Positions 35,521 through 44,700 of a DNA stretch of 64,000 bases are shown here, piece after piece. Location: assembly GCA_013390905.1 (NCBI GenBank), contig JACATG010000001.1, positions 277,300 through 341,299 of the forward strand, given 5' to 3'. How positions within the stretch are numbered: the first letter of the stretch is position 1; each line of letters opens with the position of its first letter. This stretch comes from Marine Group I thaumarchaeote (GTDB lineage Archaea > Thermoproteota > Nitrososphaeria > Nitrososphaerales > Nitrosopumilaceae). A program made the position numbers and the translations under genes. Under the pieces are notes generated by a model. The model worked only from the letters and a program-made list of their open reading frames with translations, was not told where the DNA came from and made no database searches.

Positions 35521-36441
35521 TTATACGTGTACTTGCTTTAAGATGAAATTTGCTAATGCGTCTTCAGCCAATTTATTTTTCATAGTAATTTTTGTTTCAT
35601 AAACTTTTATGTCTAAACTCTGAATTTTCTTTGTCAACATTCTATCTTTAGTATCTACAATGATGTTTGAACAAACATCAGAATACATCTTTGCTAATCC
35701 ATATGCATTTGATTCTATTCCTGCTGCCTGCATGTATTTTGCAGCAGGTCCACTTATTGCATTATCTCCAATTAATGGGCTAACTGCTACAACCTTTTTC
35801 TTTATCTTTGATAACTCTTTTCTGATTCCCTTGATCTGAAGCATTGGTCCGATTGATGTAAGTGGATTTCCTGGAGCTATAATTACCATGTCTGCATCAT
35901 GTATTGCATTTACAGCTTCAGGATTTGGACGAGATTTCTCTGCCCCAATGTATTGAATCCCCAGAATGGGATCTTTTCCTCTATGTTTTACCCAATATTC
36001 TTGCAAATGTAATTCTCCTTTATCTGTAGTTATTCTTGTCTCAATAGTGTTATCTGTAACTGGTATGATGTTTGCAGTAACTGCAAATTTTTCACACATC
36101 CATTTTGTAATGTCACTTAGATTCCTTCCATTCTTTAGCATATTTGTTCTAATTAGATGTGTTGCAGCATCTCTGTCTCCGATTCTAAACCAAGTTGGTT
36201 CTCCAAAAACTTCCATTTGACGCAAAAAGTTGAATGTGTCTTTTTTAATCCCCCAACCTTTTTCTTGATCAAGTAAATCTGCTAAGCCATAAACAATAGT
36301 ATCTATGTCTGGACATACATAGAGTCCATACAACCAATAATTGTCTCCAACATTGCTAATTACATTGACTTTTGGTTCTTGGGAAACTACACCCCTGACT
36401 AGCTTAACTGAACCTGTCCCCCCTGCTAAAATTGTAATCAT
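35521..36441 (-). CDS. cofD: 2-phospho-L-lactate transferase
   Basis: CofD transfers the phospho-acid from the guanylyl donor to FO, giving F420-0. The N-terminus MITILAGGTGSVKLVRG is the classic CofD nucleotide loop; SNVGDNYWLYGLYVCPDIDT follows near residue 28 and APGNPLTSIGPML near 185. I place the start at ATG 36439-36441; the frame runs open to 36480 but that would put 13 residues before the conserved start. The gene faces away from the secreted Cys-rich protein gene across a 102-base promoter region. Confidence 0.95.
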   Translation of the reverse strand: MITILAGGTGSVKLVRGVVSQEPKVNVISNVGDNYWLYGLYVCPDIDTIVYGLADLLDQEKGWGIKKDTFNFLRQMEVFGEPTWFRIGDRDAATHLIRTNMLKNGRNLSDITKWMCEKFAVTANIIPVTDNTIETRITTDKGELHLQEYWVKHRGKDPILGIQYIGAEKSRPNPEAVNAIHDADMVIIAPGNPLTSIGPMLQIKGIRKELSKIKKKVVAVSPLIGDNAISGPAAKYMQAAGIESNAYGLAKMYSDVCSNIIVDTKDRMLTKKIQSLDIKVYETKITMKNKLAEDALANFILKQVHV

Positions 36442-36543
36442 ACCATTTTCTCCTAAAACTGTAAAGTATTCTTGCATCACTCAATATTACTTTTTCAAAA
36501 AGTACCGATCAGTATTTCGGATAAGTTTATTACTTTAATAGCC

Positions 36544-37923
36544 ATGTTTTTTTTCGTGTCTAGGGCTGTAATTTTAACAGTTTTACTTGTAAGTCTTATA
36601 GTTGTAGGTACTACTGCTCCTGCATGGGCAGCTCAACTAGATGCCAGAATTAACCCAGATAAAGATTCATCTCCATTTAAAATGAGTTATCTAAAAACTA
36701 TCTTTATAGAATATCCAAACGGTGGAAATCTATTTGATGAATTACGTGGGAAACAATGGACTGTGACTGGCACTGCTGATTCATCAAATCCTGGAGTTCA
36801 AGAACTAATGAATAAATTAAATCAAGGAATTGCTGATGATGGAAGTCAAGCAAGAATTTCAGACTTGAATGTCTTTTATGATTTTCACCTCAAAGCAAGA
36901 AACATCAGTACATCTATTGATTATAAAGTAATTCTGGAAGGAATATTAACTAATTATGTAATTACAAAAGATTCTCAGAGAACTTTGATTGATTTGGGTT
37001 GGAGGGGACTCTCTGTTGATGGCGAAATTGTAATTGATGGTGTGGAAATTAATATCCCATTAAACTTGATTAGAGACCAAGAGCCTCAAGCCTATACGTT
37101 CTTTGTTGGAACTGAAGCAGAAGATGTTCTTAACAGAAATCTCATTAATGCAGACTTTATCTTAGAGCAACCTATGACTAAATGGCATTTTTTGTTTGAT
37201 CCAACAGGAATTAACGTTGATGCTCATACATTTGGATTAGATGAAAGCATTAGTGGATTTGTTGTCTCTAGCTGGACTATGGGAGAAAGTAGTATTAGAG
37301 AAGGAATACAAATTGAGAAAATCTATGAAGCAGAAATTATGTCTGATGAAAAATATTTTATTAGAAGTGTACAATCAGCTGATCAAGGTAACCTAGCTGC
37401 AATTGGTTTTGGTGCATTAGATAGATTAGATGGAGTTGAAATTGCAGGAATAACTCCACGTCCTCCAGAGGGATATGCAACAACTTCAACTGGTGGCTTT
37501 CCAATTATGATTGTTTATGGTATGGCTGGAATGGCAGCTATTGGGGGAATTGGATTTTTTATTTATAGCAATAGATCTCTCAAACACATAAAATCAGAAC
37601 AAACAGGAATTGATCCTGGTAGATTAGTAGGTTATCAAACCAGCGCATCGTCTGGTGGTTATCAAACTAATAGAGGTGAGGCACAATTAAAAGACGATAC
37701 TGATTATCAAAAACACCGAAATGTTTATGAAGAAACTCAACAACAGAGCCCTCCACCACAAACATCAACCCCTACCATGATAGATCAAGCCTGTGGATGT
37801 GAAGCAGATAGCGGCGATCCTGATTACTCATGTGATTGTGCAATGCAAGGTCATTGTATTTGTAGTGCAGATTGTAAATGTACAACCGACGTTTGTAAAG
37901 AAGCTGTTGGACAATTGTCCTAA
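36544..37923 (+). CDS. Membrane-anchored exported protein with Cys-rich tail
   Basis: From ATG 36544 the protein has 459 residues: a signal peptide (about 1-30, ending PAWAAQ), a beta-rich extracellular domain (30-310), a membrane helix (about 320-345, IMIVYGMAGMAAIGGIGFF), then a polar Gln/Ser/Pro linker and a Cys-rich end (CGCEAD...CDCAMQGHCICSADCKCTTDVC) inside the cell. The Cys cluster with nine Cys in 40 residues probably binds zinc or another soft metal. A metal-responsive membrane sensor is possible. No family is recognised. The frame extends upstream to 36472, but the signal peptide fixes the start at 36544. Confidence 0.78.
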   Translation: MFFFVSRAVILTVLLVSLIVVGTTAPAWAAQLDARINPDKDSSPFKMSYLKTIFIEYPNGGNLFDELRGKQWTVTGTADSSNPGVQELMNKLNQGIADDGSQARISDLNVFYDFHLKARNISTSIDYKVILEGILTNYVITKDSQRTLIDLGWRGLSVDGEIVIDGVEINIPLNLIRDQEPQAYTFFVGTEAEDVLNRNLINADFILEQPMTKWHFLFDPTGINVDAHTFGLDESISGFVVSSWTMGESSIREGIQIEKIYEAEIMSDEKYFIRSVQSADQGNLAAIGFGALDRLDGVEIAGITPRPPEGYATTSTGGFPIMIVYGMAGMAAIGGIGFFIYSNRSLKHIKSEQTGIDPGRLVGYQTSASSGGYQTNRGEAQLKDDTDYQKHRNVYEETQQQSPPPQTSTPTMIDQACGCEADSGDPDYSCDCAMQGHCICSADCKCTTDVCKEAVGQLS

Positions 37924-37961
37924 GACCGTTAATTTCAATCTTATTTTTTAAAATTAAAAAA

Positions 37962-38248
37962 TTATGTGTGCTGGGAGTAACCCTCCTTCTGTTTTCACGA
38001 TATTTCGCTTTGCGGCCTACCTGAACTTAGTACAGGAACTTAGAGTTCTGTTTGGCCTTGCTCCATGTGGGTCGGCTTTTTCATTCCTTTTATGGAAATC
38101 TCAGGTTTTGCCATCATTGTGCGCCATATTGGATTTTTTTCTGTTCCGTTGCCAATCATCTCTGATTATCTATCCCCAGATCACATTTCCTGTATGGAGG
38201 GAGGAGTTTCCTCTGCCGTAGCAGTGTGTCGTGCTCCAGCTCACATAA
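37962..38248 (-). ncRNA. rnpB: RNase P RNA
   Basis: This is the catalytic RNA that trims the 5' leader of tRNAs. Conserved region I is GAGGAAACTCCTCCC (minus strand, 38199-38213). Region IV is GGAGCAAGGCCAAACAG (38048-38064). Region V is ACAGAAGGAGGGTTACTCCC near 37973-37992. The P4 helix forms from regions I and V, AAC(U)CCUCC with GGAGGGUU, and keeps the bulged U. The two ends form P1: TTATGTG at the 5' end pairs with CACATAA at the 3' end, which sets the limits. A T-rich stretch follows the 3' end as likely terminator. Protein-like frames over it are meaningless. Confidence 0.9.
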
Positions 38249-38277
38249 CAGTAATGTTCCTTTATCGCATTTGAGTT

Positions 38278-38907
38278 TTACTTTTCAGGTTTAGTGCCTA
38301 TTATGAATAAGGTCCCAAATTCTCTTTTCCATTTCTTTTTGTTTTTCAAATCTTTGATGTGTTTTGTTTTTACTGCAAATCCTGTATTCTGAAAAAACTT
38401 TTTCCATTCTTTTTTTGAATGAAGGTGTATCTGTATTTTCATAATGTTTGCCCATCTTGCAGTTGCTCTGTTTTCTGAGTAAAAATCTATTCCACAGAAA
38501 AATTGTCCACTAGGTTTCAACAATTTATAGATTTTTTCAAGTGACACTTCAATCGAGTCTGCATAATAAAGTGACTCCATTGAGAAAATGAAATTAAACT
38601 TTCCTTTATAATTCCAAGATTCAACATCAGTATGAAAAAACTCTTCTTTTTTATTACCCTGTTTCTTTTTAGCTTGGATAATCATCTTCTTACTTATGTC
38701 AATTCCTATGGCTTTTTTACAATTATTTTCTTTTACAATTTTTCTTACAACCCATCCATTTCCACATCCAACATCAAGAAATGTAAATGGTTTTCCAAAT
38801 GATATCGTTTGTAAAAATTTCGAGACATTATTTCCGTGCTCTTTCTCCATTAATTCTGCTCTGCCATTTTGAGCCCATTTATCAAACGTTTTTTTAACTC
38901 CATGCAT
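38278..38907 (-). CDS. Class I SAM-dependent methyltransferase
   Basis: The 209-residue protein has SAM motif I as FLDVGCGNGWVVRKI near residue 43, the acidic ribose-binding end of strand 2 (AIGIDISKK), and FNFIFSMESLYYADS as motif IV region near 110. It is rich in Lys, especially in the last 50 residues. The substrate is unknown. It starts 2 bases after the geranylgeranyl reductase stop, so it may modify a lipid or quinone made there; this is only a context argument. Confidence 0.88.
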   Translation of the reverse strand: MHGVKKTFDKWAQNGRAELMEKEHGNNVSKFLQTISFGKPFTFLDVGCGNGWVVRKIVKENNCKKAIGIDISKKMIIQAKKKQGNKKEEFFHTDVESWNYKGKFNFIFSMESLYYADSIEVSLEKIYKLLKPSGQFFCGIDFYSENRATARWANIMKIQIHLHSKKEWKKFFQNTGFAVKTKHIKDLKNKKKWKREFGTLFIIGTKPEK

Positions 38908-38909
38908 GA

Positions 38910-40124
38910 TTAGTTTTTCCCTTTCACTAAATTGAAGAATTGTCTTACAGCAAGTTTTGGGTGATGTGTTGCTAATTTAATCATGTTAGATAATCCGAAA
39001 TCAGCTTTTATGAAATCAATAAATTCTTCAGCTGTTAATTCTTTGATAATATCTAATTCTTCGTCCCATTCTTCATCTGATAGACCAATCCATCTGTCTT
39101 GGACTTTTCCCGCAGATTTGATTTTTGACTCAATTTCTTTTCTCCAGTTTTTTTCGTATGAATAAAGCGTAGATTCATCTGTCTTTCCAGATTTTATTGC
39201 ATCTGATGATACTTTTCCTGCTACTCTCCCAAATTTTATTGCATATCTGATTCCTTCTAAAACAAGGGGATTTGCTTGTCCAGCTGAATCTCCCACAAGT
39301 ATCAAATTGTTAAAGACTGTTTTTCTTGATAATCCATCATTTGGAATTAATCCATAATGAAATTCTATTGGTGTTATTTTTCCTAGTTTTTTAATTGGAC
39401 CTAGTTTCTTTCTCATCAATTCTTCTAGTCTTTGTGTTGGGTCAACATTTGATTCTGGTTTACCTATGCCTACTCCAATTCTCACAATATTGTTTCCTAA
39501 AGGAAAAATCCATGCATATCCTGCAGGTGAATATTGTTTTCCTACCATTAACCACCATGTTTCGGAATCCACATTCTCTACTTTTGCTTCATATTCAGCT
39601 CCTGCTCCAAATCTTTTCCACTGAGTTACAAAACCCATTGCTTTACAAATTGTTGAAGGAAACCCACTTGCATCAATTACTACTTTGGAATGAAATGTAA
39701 TTTTTCCATTAGGTCCAGCTCCACTTACTCCTACAATATCCCCTTTGTCATTTTTTATCACTTCATTAACATTAATTTTAAGAAAAATATCTGCACCAAC
39801 TTTTTCTGCTTCATGTGCTAACCATCTGTATGTTTTTCTTACATCTAAAACTGCTGCTCTTGGAATTGAATCACTAATAGTAATTTCATTATTTGGCGAA
39901 CAAAATGAAAAATTTCTAATTGGATTAAAACAATCATTTGGAATTCCAAATTCTTTGATACTTTGAATCCATGTAACTCCACTGGTTCTAACTGTCTGTG
40001 CAATAGAACTTTCTTTTTCAAGTAATGCTACTTTAATTCCATTTTTTGCAGCTACAAATGCTGTAGATGATCCTGCTGGACCTCCCCCCACAACTACTAA
40101 ATCATAATGGTGTTCTTCTGACAA
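38910..40124 (-). CDS. Geranylgeranyl reductase family protein
   Basis: These FAD enzymes saturate the isoprenoid chains of archaeal ether lipids and menaquinones. The 404-residue protein opens with the FAD-binding motif DLVVVGGGPAGSSTAFVAA (residues 8-26). It has AGYAWIFPLGNNIVRIGVG near 205, the PxxYxWxFP-like motif of the family, and the second FAD motif LVGDSAGQANPLVLEGIRYA near 280. The C-terminal 80 residues are helical. Digeranylgeranylglycerophospholipid reductase is the best guess; thaumarchaea carry several paralogues. Confidence 0.9.
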   Translation of the reverse strand: MSEEHHYDLVVVGGGPAGSSTAFVAAKNGIKVALLEKESSIAQTVRTSGVTWIQSIKEFGIPNDCFNPIRNFSFCSPNNEITISDSIPRAAVLDVRKTYRWLAHEAEKVGADIFLKINVNEVIKNDKGDIVGVSGAGPNGKITFHSKVVIDASGFPSTICKAMGFVTQWKRFGAGAEYEAKVENVDSETWWLMVGKQYSPAGYAWIFPLGNNIVRIGVGIGKPESNVDPTQRLEELMRKKLGPIKKLGKITPIEFHYGLIPNDGLSRKTVFNNLILVGDSAGQANPLVLEGIRYAIKFGRVAGKVSSDAIKSGKTDESTLYSYEKNWRKEIESKIKSAGKVQDRWIGLSDEEWDEELDIIKELTAEEFIDFIKADFGLSNMIKLATHHPKLAVRQFFNLVKGKN

Positions 40125-40173
40125 TTGACTTGAATCCTCCGACCTAGGATATAATTGAGGTATATTATAGGAA

Positions 40174-40380
40174 TTATTTTTTCAAAATAGCGGTACCAGC
40201 TGTATCGTGTTCTCTTTCTGAATCAAAAGTCTCCATATGTGCAAGGTCTCTATGCATAAAACTGTGAGATCCTCCTTCTTTTCTACAGAATTTTGAATGA
40301 ACATTTTCTTCTATCTTTAACGTAGTTTCATTCTCATGAAATAGTCGTTTTCCACAATCAGGACATATGAATTCAGGCAT
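40174..40380 (-). CDS. Small zinc-finger-like protein
   Basis: From ATG 40378-40380 (MPEFICPDCGKRLF) the protein has 68 residues, with CPDC and a later HSKFC that could complete a zinc site. The rest is acidic with many His residues (HSFMHRDLAHMETF). A longer start at 40398 adds six residues. It precedes the geranylgeranyl reductase gene by 49 bases on the same strand. No named family fits. Confidence 0.62.
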   Translation of the reverse strand: MPEFICPDCGKRLFHENETTLKIEENVHSKFCRKEGGSHSFMHRDLAHMETFDSEREHDTAGTAILKK

Positions 40381-40492
40381 AAATTTAGTCTGTATCAAAT
40401 CTATTTAGATGTTTCAAGTTTTGTCATAAAAATTATGTATTCCAAGTATTCATAAGCCGAAACTTTAGATGTTTGGGAATTCATAATTGGTT

Positions 40493-40618
40493 GTGGATGA
40501 ATCTGAAATCTCGTCTTTTGTAATGTGGTCAGTAGTTACTGGAATAATTATGATAATTACTGGACTAAGCTATCGTGTGTATTTGAGGAGAAAGAATCAT
40601 GAGATCACTACATCTTGA
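40493..40618 (+). CDS. Probable single-helix small membrane protein, 41 aa
   Basis: GTG at 40493 opens a frame with a short acidic head (DESEISS), one clean membrane helix (FVMWSVVTGIIMIITGLSY) and a basic stop-transfer tail (LRRKNHE). Topology follows the positive-inside rule. It overlaps the start of the DUF99 gene by 20 bases in another frame. Its shortness keeps confidence low. Confidence 0.5.
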   Translation: MDESEISSFVMWSVVTGIIMIITGLSYRVYLRRKNHEITTS

Positions 40619-41168
40619 AAAAAAGGGGGTACGTGGACTTGCAATCGCTGAAAGCTTCAAACAAAATTCTTCAAAATCTGTTTTTGCTGGAATTGTAATG
40701 CGACGAGATTTTGTAATTGATGGTTTTGTCTTTGGAAGTGCAACATTAGAAGGAGATGATGCCACTGACACAATATTAGAGATGTATAATAAACTTCAGA
40801 GACCTGATATTAGTTATGTCTTGATTTCTGGTTTGATAGTATCTATGTATAACATAATTAACATCAAAAAACTTTATGATTCTATAAGAATACCCATAAT
40901 TGGAATATCTTATAATGCTTCTTTGGGGATTGAAGATGCACTCAAGTACCATTTTCCAAATTCATTTGAGTCAAAAATTATTGCATATCAAAAATTAGGT
41001 AAACGAGAAAAAATTTCTCTAAATACATCTCATGATATCTTTGTTAGAAAAGAAGGTTGTACTTTAAGTGATGTAAAATATCTTCTAAATAAATTAACAT
41101 TACATGGTTCTGTTCCAGAACCTATACGAGTATCACAATTACTTGCAAAAACATTACTTCAGAAATGA
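40599..41168 (+). CDS. DUF99 family protein
   Basis: The 189-residue protein has the DUF99 features: KKGVRGLAIAESF at the start, FAGIVMRRDFVIDGF near residue 30 and a segment YVLISGLIVSMYNIINI near 80, where most members have a similar Gly-containing strand. The fold is related to endonuclease V, with the DGF Asp in a matching place, but nuclease activity of the family is not proven. The stop abuts the convergent SDR gene. Confidence 0.88.
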   Translation: MRSLHLEKKGVRGLAIAESFKQNSSKSVFAGIVMRRDFVIDGFVFGSATLEGDDATDTILEMYNKLQRPDISYVLISGLIVSMYNIINIKKLYDSIRIPIIGISYNASLGIEDALKYHFPNSFESKIIAYQKLGKREKISLNTSHDIFVRKEGCTLSDVKYLLNKLTLHGSVPEPIRVSQLLAKTLLQK

Positions 41169-41930
41169 TTATCCTTCTGAAGCTGTTTTACCGCCATCAA
41201 CATTTAGAATAATTCCTGTAACCCAATTTGCCTCATCTGACGCTAAATAGAGAGCTGCATTTGCAACATCTAGTGGTTCTCCTATTCTAGCAAGAGGTAA
41301 TCTTTCCTCTAGAACTTTTCTTGCTTGAGGATCATCCAGATATGGCTTAATCATTCCTGAATTAATAATCCCTGGATTAACACAATTGCATCTGATATTT
41401 CTTCTTGCATATTCTACAGCAATTGATTTCGTAAACATCGAAATTGCTGCCTTTGTGGCAGAATATACAGCCAAATGAACTCTTGGAATTGCCCTTTCAC
41501 TTGAAATGGAACCAATGTTTACAATTGAACCACTTTTGACATCTGACATTTTTGAAAGCACTGCCTTTGTCATGTGAAATACCCCTAACAAGTTTATGTC
41601 AATAAGTTTTTTAATTTCTGAATCTTGCATGTCATGAAAATGTGTAGGATCATTAATTGCTCCTGCGTTGTTCACTAAAATATCAATTTTACCATGTGTA
41701 TCCATAATTTGATTTACAGCTTGTATCACTTGTGATTCATCAGTCAAATCACATGAAACTGATGTAGTTGATTCATCATTCCCTATTTCTTTTCTAGCTT
41801 TTTCCAATTCTTTTAGATTTCTTGCAACTAGAACAATTTTAGCACCTTCTTCTACAAACCTCTTAACAATTCCTTTACCAATGTCGCTTGACGCCCCTGT
41901 GACAATTACAACTTTGTCATTTAATCGCAT
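41169..41930 (-). CDS. Short-chain dehydrogenase/reductase
   Basis: The 253-residue protein is a classical SDR: the NAD(P)-binding [12 protein letters not shown] (residues 11-22), LVNNAGAI near 86, the catalytic Ser in VNIGSISS near 140 and the YSATK pair near 155, then NCVNPGII. The C-terminus has NVDGGKT, as in FabG and glucose dehydrogenases. Length and motifs do not separate fatty-acid-like 3-oxoacyl reductases from sugar or alcohol dehydrogenases. It and the next gene upstream (HIBADH family) are both leftward, 60 bases apart. Confidence 0.9.
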   Translation of the reverse strand: MRLNDKVVIVTGASSDIGKGIVKRFVEEGAKIVLVARNLKELEKARKEIGNDESTTSVSCDLTDESQVIQAVNQIMDTHGKIDILVNNAGAINDPTHFHDMQDSEIKKLIDINLLGVFHMTKAVLSKMSDVKSGSIVNIGSISSERAIPRVHLAVYSATKAAISMFTKSIAVEYARRNIRCNCVNPGIINSGMIKPYLDDPQARKVLEERLPLARIGEPLDVANAALYLASDEANWVTGIILNVDGGKTASEG

Positions 41931-41990
41931 AAAATCATGTTATTGTTATAACTTATAGAATTTTTGTTTAGTTCTATTCGTAAATTGATT

Positions 41991-42869
41991 TTATCTGAGA
42001 TCATTAATTTTTTTAATGTATTCGATAATTCCCGTATAATCAATTTCCCCAAATCCCTCTTTAACGGCATTTTCATACACTTGTTCTGCTTTTTTGATCA
42101 TTGGAAGTTCAATTCCTAATGATTTAGCAGCACTTGTTATAGTACTGATATCCTTTTTTAGATTACTAAGTGTGAATGTTGCATCGAACTTACTGTCAAC
42201 CATCTTGAATGCCTTTTTTTCACTCATTCCAGTTTTGAAATATGTAGAGTTTAAAATTTTAAGAAAAATTTTTGGATCTACATTTGCTTTTTTCATAAGA
42301 ATAATTCCTTCAGATAATGCAAGTGCAAGCATAGTTATTTGTAGATTCATAGCTAGTTTAACAGAGTGGGCTACACCACTTTCTCCTAGAAAAAATACTT
42401 TGTTTGCAATTTTTTCAAAGACATTTTTGCAACAATCAAAACTTTCTTTGTTTCCAGATACCATCATGACTAAATTTCCTGTTATGGCAACATTTGGTCC
42501 GCCCATTACTGGAATGTCTAGTTTATCGATATTATGTTCTTGAAATTTTCTTGAAATATTTTTGGATTCTAATGGGTCAATAGTACTCATATCTGCAACA
42601 ATTAATTTTTCATGCTTTCCTTCTGTAATTCCATCTTTTTCAAACGATATTTCTTTTACAGCGGCTGCATCTTTTACTATTGTGATGATTAATTCTGAAT
42701 TTTCTGCAACCTCTTTTGGAGATGTCATAACTTTGGCTCCTTTTTCTCTTACCTGTATTGTTTTTTCTTTTGTTCTATTGAATACTGTCACTTCAAAACC
42801 TAAATCTAGTAAGTGTAAAGCAACTGCATTTCCCAACATTCCAAGTCCAATAATTCCTATTTTTTTCAT
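41991..42869 (-). CDS. Beta-hydroxyacid dehydrogenase (HIBADH family)
   Basis: The protein starts with the NAD(P) loop GIIGLGMLGNAVALHLLDLG. It has the substrate-binding DIPVMGGPNVAITGNLVMMVSG near residue 125 and the catalytic-Lys region SVKLAMNLQITMLALALSE near 170, with MVDSKFDATFTLSNLKKDI near 235. It oxidises a 3-hydroxyacid such as 3-hydroxyisobutyrate, or reduces a small aldehyde acid. The start is placed at ATG 42867-42869 (MKKIGIIG); five more residues are possible upstream. Confidence 0.92.
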   Translation of the reverse strand: MKKIGIIGLGMLGNAVALHLLDLGFEVTVFNRTKEKTIQVREKGAKVMTSPKEVAENSELIITIVKDAAAVKEISFEKDGITEGKHEKLIVADMSTIDPLESKNISRKFQEHNIDKLDIPVMGGPNVAITGNLVMMVSGNKESFDCCKNVFEKIANKVFFLGESGVAHSVKLAMNLQITMLALALSEGIILMKKANVDPKIFLKILNSTYFKTGMSEKKAFKMVDSKFDATFTLSNLKKDISTITSAAKSLGIELPMIKKAEQVYENAVKEGFGEIDYTGIIEYIKKINDLR

Positions 42870-42896
42870 CTCTATTGATTCCATCCAATAATGAAT

Positions 42897-43283
42897 TTAA
42901 TGACGTTCTTCATTTTGAATTTTCCATTGTTTATTTCCAAATCTTGAAACTACAAATTCTAATTGTCCTATTGTTTTATTTCCTCTTTTGACTTTTGCAA
43001 AATCAAATTTTTTTATTTTAAATACACTTTCTGTTGGCTTGTATCCTCCCTCAATAACTTTTATTTTGAATCGTTTACTTGCTTTGATGATCAACTTTCT
43101 TGCAATTTGCACATCTCCAATCCATGAAAACATTTCAAAATCTCCAAAATTTTCAGTAGAAATGTCATAACCATATAATCTTGCTTCAAGTTTTGTGCCT
43201 TGAGATTTCACTTGTCCATTTAGCCATGTAATGACTTCTTCTCCATGGCCTTTCTCAATTCCAAATGTTTCTGAAATTGCCAT
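42897..43283 (-). CDS. Conserved hypothetical protein, 128 aa
   Basis: The protein looks like a compact alpha/beta domain with many basic residues in the second half (KASKRFKIKVIEGG, KVKRGNKTIG). No membrane segment or metal motif is present. It lies 27 bases upstream of the HIBADH gene on the same strand and may share its message. I do not recognise the family. Confidence 0.65.
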   Translation of the reverse strand: MAISETFGIEKGHGEEVITWLNGQVKSQGTKLEARLYGYDISTENFGDFEMFSWIGDVQIARKLIIKASKRFKIKVIEGGYKPTESVFKIKKFDFAKVKRGNKTIGQLEFVVSRFGNKQWKIQNEERH

Positions 43284-43355
43284 CTACCAAATTTTACTAT
43301 ATCAAACCATAATAATCATTGTTAAACTAAAATACTGATTTAACCATGAAATTTC

Positions 43356-43724
43356 ATGCTTACAATTGATTGCAGGGATGTCTTATCCATAAAAAATGAA
43401 TTACTTGTTTATGTCTCAGATCAAGCAGTTGCTATTCCAACTCTAAAACATAATCAATTTACTCTATCTACTTTAGACGATGATGAAGTTATTGATATTA
43501 ATTCGGTTATTGCCTCGATTAAAGAATTTTTAGATTCAATTGGCGAAGGTCAAAATTTTGCTGTTATTTCTAATAATGAAATTATAAGTATCAAATCAAT
43601 CTCTGGTAAAATCATAGAGAGAGATGCTGTACCTCAATCTGATATGTTTTCATGTACACATTGTGGATATGTAACAAGATATGAAGTTGAACTAAATGTT
43701 CACATGCGAATACATTATCTTTAA
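43356..43724 (+). CDS. Protein with C-terminal C2H2 zinc finger
   Basis: Residues 1-95 form an alpha/beta domain without known motif (MLTIDCRDVLSIKNELL...). Residues 98-122 are one C2H2 finger, FSCTHCGYVTRYEVELNVHMRIHYL-like, with C-x2-C-x12-H-x3-H spacing. Single archaeal C2H2 fingers usually serve protein or RNA contacts and seldom bind DNA alone. Another C2H2 gene follows 87 bases downstream. Confidence 0.75.
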   Translation: MLTIDCRDVLSIKNELLVYVSDQAVAIPTLKHNQFTLSTLDDDEVIDINSVIASIKEFLDSIGEGQNFAVISNNEIISIKSISGKIIERDAVPQSDMFSCTHCGYVTRYEVELNVHMRIHYL

Positions 43725-43811
43725 ATTTATTTGAAACTTGTGTTTCTTTTAATTTTTGATTTCTCTACAACCTTACAGGATCTTTATAAGCACTAATCAC
43801 ACAAATTAATT

Positions 43812-44009
43812 GTGAAAAAACCCTCCAAAAATAATCTAACCAAGGTTTATTGTACTAAATGTGATTTAATTTTTGAATCACGAGAAAAATTTGAAAAGCA
43901 TCTTGACAGACATTCATCAAATACTGCTTGTGAGGCGTGTCCAATTGATACTGTTATCTCAAAATTTGTAAATATTTTCAAACGAAAATCGTCCAGAAAT
44001 TTGGAATAA
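43812..44009 (+). CDS. Small C2H2 zinc-finger protein
   Basis: The 65-residue protein is one C2H2 finger (YCTKCDLIFESREKFEKHLDRH) with a basic head and a tail holding one more Cys pair (CEACP). The start is GTG at 43812. It lies 31 bases before the DsbA-like gene on the same strand. Function unknown. Confidence 0.7.
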   Translation: MKKPSKNNLTKVYCTKCDLIFESREKFEKHLDRHSSNTACEACPIDTVISKFVNIFKRKSSRNLE

Positions 44010-44040
44010 GTTTTTTTAACCATTTTTACTGTTTTAGATT

Positions 44041-44700
44041 ATGAATAAAAAAGGTGTAATTGTAGGCGTAATTGTTGTTGCAATTATTGCTGGAATAACT
44101 GCATCATATTACTCATCTCAAACTGAAACTCTAAATCTTGATATGGGAAGAACGCACGGTACCATTTCTACGGCTATGGGCTCGCCAATTTTAGGTGATC
44201 CATCTGCTCCAATTACTATTGTTGAATTTGGTGATTATCAATGTGAACAATGTTATGCATGGTTTCATGAAACAAAACCAGCAATAGTTCGAGATTATAT
44301 TGATACTGGAAAAGTAAATCTAGTGTTTGTTGATTTGGCATTCTTGGGAAAAGATTCCATTCCTGCATCTATGGCAACATATTGTGCTGAAGACCAAGAA
44401 ATGTATTGGGAATACCATGACCTTCTTTACAATTCACAAGAATCAGTTGATGGAGGTTGGGCAAATTCTGAAAGACTCAAAGCTTTTGCATATAGCTTAG
44501 GTCTTGATTTTGAACTGTTTGAAAGTTGTCTTGATTCTGAAAAATATTCCAAACGTGTACAGTATAACATACAACAAGCAAAAGATAACGGTATAAGGGG
44601 GACCCCTGGATTCTTCATTGTAGGTCCTGATGGACAACAAAAAATTGGTGGAGCGCAACCCTTCTCGGTATTTAAGAATGTCTTGGACTCAATGATCTAA
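44041..44700 (+). CDS. DsbA-like thiol oxidoreductase, membrane anchored
   Basis: An N-terminal anchor (residues 5-24) is followed by a thioredoxin-fold domain with a DsbA-type helical insert. The active site reads FGDYQCEQCYAWFHE, a CxxC at about 77-80. The conserved cis-Pro loop is GIRGTPGFFIVG near 187. It makes or shuffles disulfides in exported proteins outside the cell. The next gene starts at the base after its stop, so the pair is one operon. Confidence 0.92.
   Translation: MNKKGVIVGVIVVAIIAGITASYYSSQTETLNLDMGRTHGTISTAMGSPILGDPSAPITIVEFGDYQCEQCYAWFHETKPAIVRDYIDTGKVNLVFVDLAFLGKDSIPASMATYCAEDQEMYWEYHDLLYNSQESVDGGWANSERLKAFAYSLGLDFELFESCLDSEKYSKRVQYNIQQAKDNGIRGTPGFFIVGPDGQQKIGGAQPFSVFKNVLDSMI

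Noticed and set aside
37964..38274. Two plus-strand frames with hydrophobic translations
   Set aside because: They cover the RNase P RNA gene and follow its structure-rich sequence; they show no protein family and odd composition.
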